DNA of 64,000 nt, taken from Rhodobacter sp. (GTDB lineage Bacteria > Pseudomonadota > Alphaproteobacteria > Rhodobacterales > Rhodobacteraceae). A program made the translations under genes and the position numbers. Under the pieces are notes generated by a model that did not search any database, had not been told where the DNA came from, and saw only the letters and a program-made list of their open reading frames with translations. This document shows, piece after piece, positions 35,853 to 42,778 of the stretch (its first letter is position 1; every line of letters begins with the position of its first letter). The DNA is taken from the NCBI GenBank assembly GCA_020637515.1, contig JACKKG010000001.1, positions 2,448,501-2,512,500 of the forward strand, written 5' to 3'.

Positions 35853-36302
35853 ATGTTTTTCGCCAAATCCTTCAAGATCGCCCTCACCTCGGGCAGCGTC
35901 GCCCTGATCGTTGCCACCGCCGCGCTGCCGGCCCTGGCCTCGGGGCACCGCATCCGCATCGAACAATACGGCTGGAACAACCAGGTCGGCGGCGGGCAGT
36001 CCGGGTATGGCCAGCGCCTGACGGTCATCCAGGACGGCGGCTCGAACCTGTCGATCAACACCCAGGACGGCTATCGCAATCGCGCCTCGATCGGGCAGTC
36101 GGGCTGGAACAACAGCGTCGATACCGACCAGCAAGGCCAGCGCAACGCCGTCGGCGTCGCCCAGATGGGCCACAACAACGACGCCACGGTCGGCCAGTCC
36201 GGCAACCGCAACGTCGCCGCCGTGGTGCAGATGGGCAACAACGACACCGCCAGCGTCCAGCAGAGCGGGTCGCACAACGTCGTCGCCATCGTGCAGGACT
36301 GA
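35853..36302 (+). CDS. curlin-repeat protein (CsgA/CsgB-like)
   Basis: Predicted secreted amyloid subunit of 149 residues. A signal peptide (about 1-29, ending ALPALAS) is followed by imperfect repeats with the curlin spacing of Q, G and N: IEQYGWNNQVGGGQSG, ASIGQSGWNNSVDTDQQG, VGVAQMGHNNDATVGQSG, AAVVQMGNNDTASVQQSG and VVAIVQD. CGGAGAT lies before the ATG. No csgG, csgE or csgF gene is in the window. CsgA- and CsgB-type cannot be separated here. Confidence 0.85.
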   Translation: MFFAKSFKIALTSGSVALIVATAALPALASGHRIRIEQYGWNNQVGGGQSGYGQRLTVIQDGGSNLSINTQDGYRNRASIGQSGWNNSVDTDQQGQRNAVGVAQMGHNNDATVGQSGNRNVAAVVQMGNNDTASVQQSGSHNVVAIVQD

Positions 36303-36366
36303 CGCGGCCGGCGCACCGCGCCATCCGGCGACGTGGGCCCCGGGGGAACCCCCCACCGATCGCCAC

Positions 36367-36402
36367 GGGGATCGCCTTGGGGATCGCCTTGGGGATCGCC
36401 CC
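36367..36402. repeat. 12-bp tandem repeat, three units
   Basis: GGGGATCGCCTT twice and then GGGGATCGCCCC, in the spacer between the first curlin gene and the CsgH-like gene. Confidence 0.85.
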
Positions 36403-36521
36403 ACGGATGAGACGCACCGCGCGCCCGACCGCCGACCCGTTTCGCGCCCCCGCTCCCCTCGGGGTCGCGACCGGGCCGCGGGGTGTCCCCCCTCCGACCC
36501 CGCGGCCCGGGCCAGATCCGA

Positions 36522-36581
36522 CTCGCCCTCCGCCTTGCCCTCCGTCTCGCCCTCCGCCTTGCCCTCCGTCTCGCCCCTTGT
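36522..36581. repeat. 12-bp tandem repeat, about five units
   Basis: Alternating units CTCGCCCTCCGC and CTTGCCCTCCGT form two 24-bp copies (36522-36569), followed by a degenerate CTCGCCCCTTGT. It lies shortly before the CsgH-like start. Confidence 0.85.
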
Positions 36582-36609
36582 CCGTTCCCTTTCGCCACAG
36601 GAGACCGCC

Positions 36610-37017
36610 ATGCGCCCCCGTTTCCACACCAAGGCCCCGATGCTGTTCCTGGGCCTCGCCCTCGCCGGCTTTGCCGCCGCCTGCACCGTCGCCAGCGCCG
36701 ACACCGACGCGCCCCAGGGCGCCAGCAATGCCCCGCAACGCTGCGAGGTCGCGCTCGACGCCGTGCCCGGCGGCACCCGCATCGCCGGCCGCGTGACCAG
36801 CGCGACGCCCGCCGCCGGCACCTATGACATGGCCATCACCAGCCGCTCCGGCGGGGGCCAGACCACGATCCACCAGTCGGGCGCCTTCAACGCGCGCCCG
36901 GGTGAGCCCGCCCTGCTGGGCGAGACCGAACTCTACGGGGCGCCCGCCCGCCACAGCGTCGCCCTCGAGGTGCGAATCGGTGGCCGCCGCCTGACCTGCG
37001 CCGATCCCGACCTCTGA
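36610..37017 (+). CDS. csgH: CsgH-like curli assembly protein
   Basis: Predicted periplasmic inhibitor or chaperone of curlin polymerisation, by likeness to CsgH. ATG at 36610 has AGGAGA upstream; 135 residues. A signal peptide ends near TVASA. The mature domain opens RCEVALDAVPGGTRIAGRV and continues GTYDMAITSRSGGGQTTIHQ then SGAFNARPGEPALLGETEL, ending RIGGRRLTCADPDL. The two cysteines (CEV and LTC) and the beta-rich pattern fit CsgH of Rhodopseudomonas. The match was made by eye, so the symbol is tentative. Confidence 0.72.
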   Translation: MRPRFHTKAPMLFLGLALAGFAAACTVASADTDAPQGASNAPQRCEVALDAVPGGTRIAGRVTSATPAAGTYDMAITSRSGGGQTTIHQSGAFNARPGEPALLGETELYGAPARHSVALEVRIGGRRLTCADPDL

Positions 37018-37067
37018 ATGTCATCCAAACGCAATTTTCCCAACACTTTGTTAACAGGACCAAACCC

Positions 37068-37442
37068 ATGAAAACGCTCGCTTTTGCCGCCGCTCTCGCG
37101 CTCTCGACCCCGGCCGTCGCCAACACCGTCTCGATCAGCCTGACCCCCGCCTCGGCGCAAGAGGCCCAGGCCCTGCGACTCGGCCTGGCGCTCTATGCGC
37201 TGCACAACGACATCGACGCCAACGGCCACGTCACCCAATCCGGCGCCCATAACGCCGCCGCCATCGCCCAGGGCGCGACCGACCACGCCATCATCCACCA
37301 GGAGGGCACCGGCCACTCCGGCGCCATCCAGCAGACCGGCGGAAACAACGCCTACGGCCTCTTCCAGTTCGGACAGAACACCAACGCCGACATCGTCCAG
37401 ACCGGAGGCCAGACCGGACTCACCCTCCAGTTCGGATGGTAA
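37068..37442 (+). CDS. curlin-repeat protein, second copy
   Basis: The 124 residues begin with a signal peptide (MKTLAFAAALALSTPAVA). After a helical-looking linker (QEAQALRLGLALYALHND) come curlin-like repeats: VTQSGAHNAAAIAQGATDHA, IIHQEGTGHSGAIQQTGGNN, AYGLFQFGQNTNADIVQTGG and TLQFGW. It differs from the first copy in having the linker and fewer units, so one could be the nucleator and the other the main subunit. It follows the CsgH-like gene by 50 bp. Confidence 0.82.
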   Translation: MKTLAFAAALALSTPAVANTVSISLTPASAQEAQALRLGLALYALHNDIDANGHVTQSGAHNAAAIAQGATDHAIIHQEGTGHSGAIQQTGGNNAYGLFQFGQNTNADIVQTGGQTGLTLQFGW

Positions 37443-37468
37443 CGTTTTATCAGGAAAGGACCCGCATC

Positions 37469-38029
37469 ATGTCTCGATGGATCATCGCCCCCGCCCTCGT
37501 CCTGACGACCGCCCTTGCCACAACGGCCGTCCAGGCGCACGACGCCCGCCCGCTGCCCGCTCAGGCCCCCGCTCAGGCCCTTGCGGCGCTGGACCTGCCC
37601 GAACTGGCACCGGCCCGCCGGTTGCTGCGCGAGATCCGGCCGCAGGCGTTGCCTGCGCCGGACCGCAGCCCCGCCCGGCGTGACCCTGCACCGATGCGGC
37701 TGCAAGCGGGCGAGGGGGCTTCGCACCGTCTGCTTCCCCTTGCGACGCTGCGTTGGTTCGGCCTGGCACCGCAAGCCCCGCGCGCTGCGTCGGGGTTGGT
37801 GTTGTGGGGCCGCGCCTGGGCTGTCGCGGCAAACCAGCGAGGGCGGTGCGGCGATGCCCTGGACGCCCCGGGGATCGGACCGGGGGCGCACCGAGCGGAG
37901 CGTTTCGATGGCCCCGCCTGGCACCGGGTCGAGGCGATGCTGCCAAGAGCCCGGACCAGGCTGGACCCCGCGATCGGATTCGACCCTGCGATCGGATTCG
38001 GCCCGTGGCGGTTCGCGCCCGGGTATTGA
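37469..38029 (+). CDS. exported protein of unknown function in the curlin cluster
   Basis: ATG at 37469 has AGGAAAGGA upstream; 186 residues. A signal peptide (MSRWIIAPALVLTTALATTA VQA) is clear, then an Ala/Pro/Leu-rich segment (PLPAQAPAQALAALDLPELA) and an arginine-rich body. The end contains a duplicated hexapeptide (DPAIGFDPAIGF) from an 18-bp DNA repeat at 37965-38000. The second half uses less regular codons, so the 3' part may be weakly constrained. Not CsgE, CsgF or CsgG. It starts 27 bp after the second curlin gene. Confidence 0.55.
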   Translation: MSRWIIAPALVLTTALATTAVQAHDARPLPAQAPAQALAALDLPELAPARRLLREIRPQALPAPDRSPARRDPAPMRLQAGEGASHRLLPLATLRWFGLAPQAPRAASGLVLWGRAWAVAANQRGRCGDALDAPGIGPGAHRAERFDGPAWHRVEAMLPRARTRLDPAIGFDPAIGFGPWRFAPGY

Positions 38030-38195
38030 GGGCCCCCCGGCGCCGGTGATCGCGGGCGGGTTGCGACCCCCTGCCGCCAGTCCCGGACCATTAGACCCAG
38101 ACCGCCGGCCCCTTGCTTCCGGCAGGCCGCACCAGACCGGTGCGGCCGCCGTGCTTGACACAGGGGGGCGATTCGTGGTTCTTCAGGACATACCG

Positions 38196-38207
38196 TTGCA
38201 AGTGCAA
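38196..38207. promoter_or_regulatory. palindrome TTGCA-AG-TGCAA before the VOC gene
   Basis: A perfect inverted repeat with two-base spacer lies 22 bp before the VOC-family start, downstream of a TTGACA minus-35-like hexamer at 38155-38160. No good minus-10 is visible at the right distance. It could be an operator, but no regulator is adjacent. Confidence 0.4.
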
Positions 38208-38228
38208 TGATTAACCGGAGGACCCCAG

Positions 38229-38792
38229 ATGAACGCGCCCGTCCTGAAACTGGACCAGATGCACCACGTCGCCTATCGCTGCAAGGACGCGAAGGAAACG
38301 GTCGAGTGGTATACCAGCAAGCTGAACATGGATTTCGTCCTGGCCATCGCCGAGGACGAGGTGCCCTCGACCCATGAACCCGATCCCTACATGCACATCT
38401 TCCTGAACGCGGGGAACGGCAACATCCTGGCGTTCTTCGAACTGCCGACCAAACCCGAAATGGGCCGCGACCCGAACACGCCGATTTGGGTCCAGCACAT
38501 CGCCTTCAAGGTCAAGGACCGCGAAACGCTGATCGGATTCAAGGAGCATCTCGAGGCGCAGGGGGTCGAGGTTCTGGGCGTGACCGACCACTCGATCTTT
38601 CATTCGATCTACTTCTTCGATCCCAACGGCCACCGCGTCGAGCTGGCCTGCCCGGATCCTGAAGAGGAAAGCATGCTGGCCCGCCTGGACGCGGTCAAAT
38701 GGGACATGCTCGAGGAATGGTCGCGCACCAAAAAGGCGCCGCAGCACGCGGCCTGGCTGCACGCCAAGGAACTGGACAAACCCGCGGTCTGA
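38229..38792 (+). CDS. VOC-family metalloenzyme (glyoxalase/dioxygenase fold)
   Basis: The 187 residues form two beta-alpha-beta-beta-beta modules of the vicinal oxygen chelate superfamily. Likely metal ligands: His in DQMHHVAYRC, His in WVQHIAFKVKD and Glu in NGHRVELACP. GNILAFFELPT provides another conserved acid. The C-terminal extension (KWDMLEEWSRTKKAPQHAA) is beyond a plain glyoxalase. Substrate unknown. It stands alone, with 11-bp tandem repeats just downstream. Confidence 0.85.
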   Translation: MNAPVLKLDQMHHVAYRCKDAKETVEWYTSKLNMDFVLAIAEDEVPSTHEPDPYMHIFLNAGNGNILAFFELPTKPEMGRDPNTPIWVQHIAFKVKDRETLIGFKEHLEAQGVEVLGVTDHSIFHSIYFFDPNGHRVELACPDPEEESMLARLDAVKWDMLEEWSRTKKAPQHAAWLHAKELDKPAV

Positions 38793-38799
38793 CCGGTTA

Positions 38800-38832
38800 G
38801 GGCCAGACACGGGCCAGTCACGGGCCAGACAC
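38800..38832. repeat. 11-bp tandem repeat, three units
   Basis: GGGCCAGACAC, GGGCCAGTCAC and GGGCCAGACAC occur head to tail just after the VOC gene stop, in the spacer before the convergent M48 protease gene. Confidence 0.8.
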
Positions 38833-38912
38833 GGCCCCCTCCCAGGGGCTGCGCAGACCTGACCCGATGTCAGGATCCAGATACGGGGGGCGGGGCCATG
38901 GGTCGCGCCCCC

Positions 38913-39596
38913 TTATTGCTGCCGCCAGCGGGACTCGAGCGTTTCGATGGCGCGCACCCTGTCCGGCGTGGGCGGATGCGAGGCCAGCCAGACCGGCGGC
39001 GCGCCACGCGATCCCGTCAGCGTATCCAGGCGCCGCAGCAGCGCCTTTTGCGGCTCGGTCCCGATCCCGGCCTTGGTCAGCAGCGCGGCGGCGTATTCGT
39101 CGGCCTCGTATTCGTCCTGACGGCTCAGTCCCGCCGCCAGCAACCCCACCAGCGCGTTGGCCAGCCACAGACCCAGCCCGGGCAGCAGGCGCCCCAGAAC
39201 GGCCGTCAGCACCACCCGCACCGCGTTCTGGCCGGAAAAGTCGATCATCCGGCGCCGGCTGTGGCCCAGGGCGACATGGCCCAACTCATGCGCGATGACC
39301 GAGGCCAGTTCCTCGGCGCTGACCTGGCCTGCGTCGTAGCGGTCCAGGAACCCCCGCGTCAGAAAGATCCGCCCGTCCGGCGCGGCCAGCCCGTTCAGCA
39401 CCGGGACCTCGTCCACATGCACCCGGATGTCCGGCAGATCCAGCGCACGCGCAAGCCGGTCGGTCACGGCCTTCAGCCGGGAATCCCTGAGCACGGTGGA
39501 CCGGGCATCGAGCGCCCGCGCCGTGCGCCAGGCCGAGAAATGCCAATAGACCAGCCCATAGGCGATGGCGATCAGGATCGGGGCGAGGCGCAGCAT
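38913..39596 (-). CDS. M48 family zinc metalloprotease
   Basis: Membrane-anchored peptidase of 227 residues. An N-terminal hydrophobic segment (LAPILIAIAYGLVYW) precedes the HELGH zinc motif (His103, Glu104, His107), with the third ligand in QDEYEADEYA (around Glu162-Glu164). Another hydrophobic hairpin region follows the motif (VVLTAVLGRLLPGLGLWLAN). It resembles HtpX/Oma1-like quality-control proteases but is shorter. Target proteins unknown. Confidence 0.9.
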   Translation of the reverse strand: MLRLAPILIAIAYGLVYWHFSAWRTARALDARSTVLRDSRLKAVTDRLARALDLPDIRVHVDEVPVLNGLAAPDGRIFLTRGFLDRYDAGQVSAEELASVIAHELGHVALGHSRRRMIDFSGQNAVRVVLTAVLGRLLPGLGLWLANALVGLLAAGLSRQDEYEADEYAAALLTKAGIGTEPQKALLRRLDTLTGSRGAPPVWLASHPPTPDRVRAIETLESRWRQQ

Positions 39597-39657
39597 CGCC
39601 CAGATATGGTGGCTTTTCGCGCGCCCGGCAAGACCACGCAGGGCCCGGGCCGGGGTC

Positions 39658-40629
39658 TCAGGGCAGGGCGGTCAGATGCGCCGCACAGCCCAGAAGCGCG
39701 GCGTAGTCGTCCTCGACCACCGAGACGGCGAAGTCGCCCATCATCGGCGCGAACCGGCCCATGTCGGCAAAGGCCTCGGCCATGCCCAGATCGACCAGCG
39801 CGGGGGCCATGGCGCGGGCGACGCTGCCGATCAGATAGATCCCGCCGTGGGGCAGGTGGGTCAGCGCCAGCGAGGCCAGCACCCGGCCCAGCAGGCGCGC
39901 ATAAAGCTGCCCGGTTTCGCGCGCGTCGGGGTCGCCGGCGGCGATCGCGACGGTCAGCCGGTCGGCCGGAACCGCCTGGCCGCTGACCCAGTGGTGCAAC
40001 GCTTCGAGACCGCGACCGCAGAGCGCCTCTTCGACCGTGGCGATGCCGTGGCGTTGCGCCAGATGGCGTGCCAGCGCCTGTTCCTGTTCGCCGTGCTGCG
40101 GCAAATGGACATGGCCGGATTCGGACGGCGCGACAAAGGTGCCCGCCGGCAGGTGGTGCACGGGTGCCGCGTTGAACCCGGTGCCCGCGCCGACCACCAG
40201 TTGCGTCGCGGTTTCGGGCGCGGGCCGGCCCTTCAGCAGCGGCCGCAGATGGCGCGGATCGAGGGCGCGCAAGGCGTGGCCCTGCGCCTGAAGATCGTTC
40301 AGAACGGCCACCCGGTCGGTGCCGGCCATGCGCGCGAGGTCGGGCGCGGCGATCACCCAGGGAAGGTTCGTCATCCGCGCGATCCTGTCGCGCACCGGAC
40401 CCGCCACGGCAACGCACAGGCCGGCGCAATCGGTGGTCGCGGTTTGCGCCAGATAGGCGCGCAGGATGGTCCCCAGCGAATCCTGCCCGGCATTGGCGAA
40501 GCGCCGGATCGAACCTTGCCGCAGCACCCCGCCGTCGGCCAGGGCGACCCGGGTGTTGGTGCCGCCGACATCGGCCACGAGTTGCGGCGCGGGGGTAAAG
40601 GGCCAGGGTTTCAGGATACGGTCCGGCAT
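39658..40629 (-). CDS. glk: glucokinase
   Basis: ATP-dependent phosphorylation of glucose. ATG at 40629 (MPDRILKPW) gives 323 residues; the open frame upstream has no homology. ATP motif VADVGGTNTRVALAD (18-32), the sugar-binding VLNDLQAQGHAL, GAGTGFNAAPVHH, ESGHVHLP, and GGIYLIGSVARAM match the Glk family rather than ROK kinases. With pgi, zwf, pgl and rpe it completes the hexose entry route in this window. Confidence 0.93.
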   Translation of the reverse strand: MPDRILKPWPFTPAPQLVADVGGTNTRVALADGGVLRQGSIRRFANAGQDSLGTILRAYLAQTATTDCAGLCVAVAGPVRDRIARMTNLPWVIAAPDLARMAGTDRVAVLNDLQAQGHALRALDPRHLRPLLKGRPAPETATQLVVGAGTGFNAAPVHHLPAGTFVAPSESGHVHLPQHGEQEQALARHLAQRHGIATVEEALCGRGLEALHHWVSGQAVPADRLTVAIAAGDPDARETGQLYARLLGRVLASLALTHLPHGGIYLIGSVARAMAPALVDLGMAEAFADMGRFAPMMGDFAVSVVEDDYAALLGCAAHLTALP

Positions 40630-40763
40630 CGGGATTCTCGCTTGGGCTGTCCCTACATAGCGCCAACCGCGGCACGGCTGCACGCCCAATCTGACGCGAC
40701 GTCCTGTCCCCTTGCGCATGGCGCGGCGTTTGGCAAGGATCGAGCGTTCCGACGGAGTCCCCC

Positions 40764-41786
40764 ATGACCGACAACCCGCGCCCCTTGCCGACCGTGAAAC
40801 CGCGCCATTTCCCGCCGCCGCCGCCCCTGGTCGAACGGACCCCGGGCCTGTGGCGCCGCACGCCTCCGGCGATCTTTCCTCCGATCCTGGGCTTGTTCGG
40901 CCTGGGCCTGGCCTGGCGCACCCTGGCGATGCAGCCGGGTCTGGCGCCGGCGCAACCCATAGGCGAGGCGATCCTGGGCGCGGTCGCGCTGCTCTATGCC
41001 TTTGCGCTGGTGGCCTGGTTGTCGAAACCCTTGCGCCGTCCCGGCGTGATCGTCGAGGAAATCGCCGTTCTGCCGGGCCGCGCCGGGCTGGCGGCGATGG
41101 TGCTCAGCCTGATGTTGGCGGGCGCCGCGCTCAGGCCCTATGCGCCGGGTGTCGCCCTGGGCCTTGTCGCCGTCGCGCTGGCTGCGCTGGCGGGGCTGGG
41201 GGCGCTGATCGGCTGGAAACTGCTGACAGGCCCGGCCGAGGGGCGCGCGGTCACGCCGGTCTTCCACCTGACCTATGTGGGCTACATCCTGGCGCCGCTC
41301 ACGCTGGTGCCGCTGGGCTATGCGTCGGTGGCGAGCGGTCTTTTCTGGGCCACGATGGCGATCGCCGTGCTGATCTGGGGCGCCAGCCTCTGGCAGATCG
41401 CCACCCGCGTGCCGCCCGCGCCGCTGCGCCCGTTGCTGGCGATCCATGTGGCCCCCGCCAGCCTGTTCGCCACGGTCGGCACCTTGCTGGGCCATCCCGG
41501 TCTGGCCGCCGGTTTCGCGATCCTCGCGCTGGTGCTGATCGTCGTGCTGGCGATCAAGGCCAACTGGCTGCTGGGCACCGGGTTCTCGCCGTTCTGGGGG
41601 GCGCTGACCTTTCCGCTGGCGGCGGCGGCCACGGCCTCGATTCTGGCGCTGGGGCAGCCCGGCCTCTATATCGGCGCGGTTCTGGTGATCGTGGCCTCGG
41701 CCCTGAACAGCTGGATCGCGGTCAAGGTCCTGACGCTGTGGGCCAAGGGGGCCCTGGGCGCCAGGACGAACGCGGCGACGGTCTGA
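40764..41786 (+). CDS. TehA/SLAC1-type (TDT family) membrane transporter
   Basis: Ten-helix membrane protein of 340 residues, of the tellurite-resistance/dicarboxylate transporter family (also called SLAC1-type anion channel). A proline-rich cytoplasmic N-terminus (RHFPPPPPLVERTPGLWRRT) leads into PPAIFPPILGLFGLGLAWRT and successive hydrophobic helices, with FHLTYVGYILAPLTLVPLGY and GTGFSPFWGALTFPLAAAAT. The transported anion is unknown and a tellurite role should not be assumed. Confidence 0.88.
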   Translation: MTDNPRPLPTVKPRHFPPPPPLVERTPGLWRRTPPAIFPPILGLFGLGLAWRTLAMQPGLAPAQPIGEAILGAVALLYAFALVAWLSKPLRRPGVIVEEIAVLPGRAGLAAMVLSLMLAGAALRPYAPGVALGLVAVALAALAGLGALIGWKLLTGPAEGRAVTPVFHLTYVGYILAPLTLVPLGYASVASGLFWATMAIAVLIWGASLWQIATRVPPAPLRPLLAIHVAPASLFATVGTLLGHPGLAAGFAILALVLIVVLAIKANWLLGTGFSPFWGALTFPLAAAATASILALGQPGLYIGAVLVIVASALNSWIAVKVLTLWAKGALGARTNAATV

Positions 41787-41792
41787 CGCGGT

Positions 41793-42629
41793 TCAGCGCA
41801 GGAACACCTCGGCCTTCATCGTTTCGGCGATGGGGGCGCACAGTCGCGACAGGATGGTCGGCGCCAGTTGCAGTTGATGCAGCAAGGCGTCGCGTGCCGG
41901 CCCCTCGGCCTGGCCGAAATAATAGAGGGCAAAGTCCTGCTGGTCGTCGCCCGTGCCGCCGTGATGGCCACGCAGCGACTGGCCGTGATCGGCGGTCACG
42001 ATCACCTCGTAGCCCATGTCGATCCAGGCCGGCAGGAACTTGGCCAGCATGGCATCCAGCAACGCGCAGGCGTGGTCCATCTCGGCGCAGTCGTGGCCAT
42101 AGCGGTGGCCCATGGAATCCAGCGTGCAGGTGTGCAGGATGCCATAGGTCAGACCGAAGCGCGCGCACAGCGAGGTCAGCGTCGCGAACAGGTCCACGTC
42201 CGAGGGCGTGGCCTGGTTGTGGTGGTCATAGCCCGACATGGTGTGAAAGCGGCCGTGGTTGATGCTGTCGCTCTCGGGCTCGTCGTATTCGATGTCGCGC
42301 ACGATATCGAAGGGCGCCCGGTTGAAGAACTCGGACCACCAGGAATGCGTCACCGCGCCGGTCACGCCGCCGGCCTTGCGCACCTGGCCGAAGATGTCGG
42401 GCTTGGACACGCGGAAGATATGCGCGTTCGTCAGCACCCCGTGCTCTTGCGGCGAGACGCCGGTATGGATCGAGGCATAGCACGGGCCCGACATCGACGG
42501 CAGCGAAGCGCGCATCCGCCAGACCCGGGCCTCGCCCGACTGCACCCACCCCTCAAGACAGCCGAAATAGCGCCGCCAGTTGCCGTAGGGCACGCCGTCC
42601 AGGATGATGAGAAGCAGTTTGCGTGGCAT
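41793..42629 (-). CDS. alkaline phosphatase superfamily phosphodiesterase/pyrophosphatase
   Basis: Predicted metal-dependent phosphoryl hydrolase of 278 residues. The first metal ligand is in LLLIILDGVPYG (Asp). The nucleophile region is LPSMSGPCYASIHTG (Ser/Thr). Further ligands are in TLDSMGHRYGHD (Asp, His) and VTADHGQSLRGHHGG (Asp, His, His). It resembles nucleotide pyrophosphatase-like proteins. It is convergent with the TDT carrier gene and divergent from choline sulfatase, separated from its start by 149 bp. The substrate is unknown; a link to choline or phosphodiester metabolism is only suggested by position. Confidence 0.85.
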   Translation of the reverse strand: MPRKLLLIILDGVPYGNWRRYFGCLEGWVQSGEARVWRMRASLPSMSGPCYASIHTGVSPQEHGVLTNAHIFRVSKPDIFGQVRKAGGVTGAVTHSWWSEFFNRAPFDIVRDIEYDEPESDSINHGRFHTMSGYDHHNQATPSDVDLFATLTSLCARFGLTYGILHTCTLDSMGHRYGHDCAEMDHACALLDAMLAKFLPAWIDMGYEVIVTADHGQSLRGHHGGTGDDQQDFALYYFGQAEGPARDALLHQLQLAPTILSRLCAPIAETMKAEVFLR

Positions 42630-42778
42630 GGGACCCTCCGGTTTTGCGAGGCAGCCTAGTCGGCGTGCCGGGCTTTGACCAGCCGTCGCAATTCACGGAC
42701 GAGTGGGTCGCTTTTGGGCTGGCGCGGGTCGCGCCCGGGCGTCAGGATCGGCGCAACCAAGGCAAGGAAAGGCCCGCG

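Larger units (their letters stand above)
36303..36609. other. 307-bp gene-free, repeat-rich spacer
   Basis: No coding frame with support. It contains three 12-bp units of GGGGATCGCCTT type (36367-36402) and about five 12-bp units alternating CTCGCCCTCCGC and CTTGCCCTCCGT (36522-36581). The second array ends about 28 bp before the CsgH-like start. No terminator or promoter stands out. Confidence 0.6.

Noticed and set aside
35764..36581. The tandem repeats as a CRISPR array
   Set aside because: Units are 12 bp and directly adjacent with no spacers, the sequences differ between arrays, and no cas gene is present.
40764..41786. A tellurite-resistance function for the TDT-family carrier
   Set aside because: The family name is historical; nothing in the sequence or neighbours points to tellurite.
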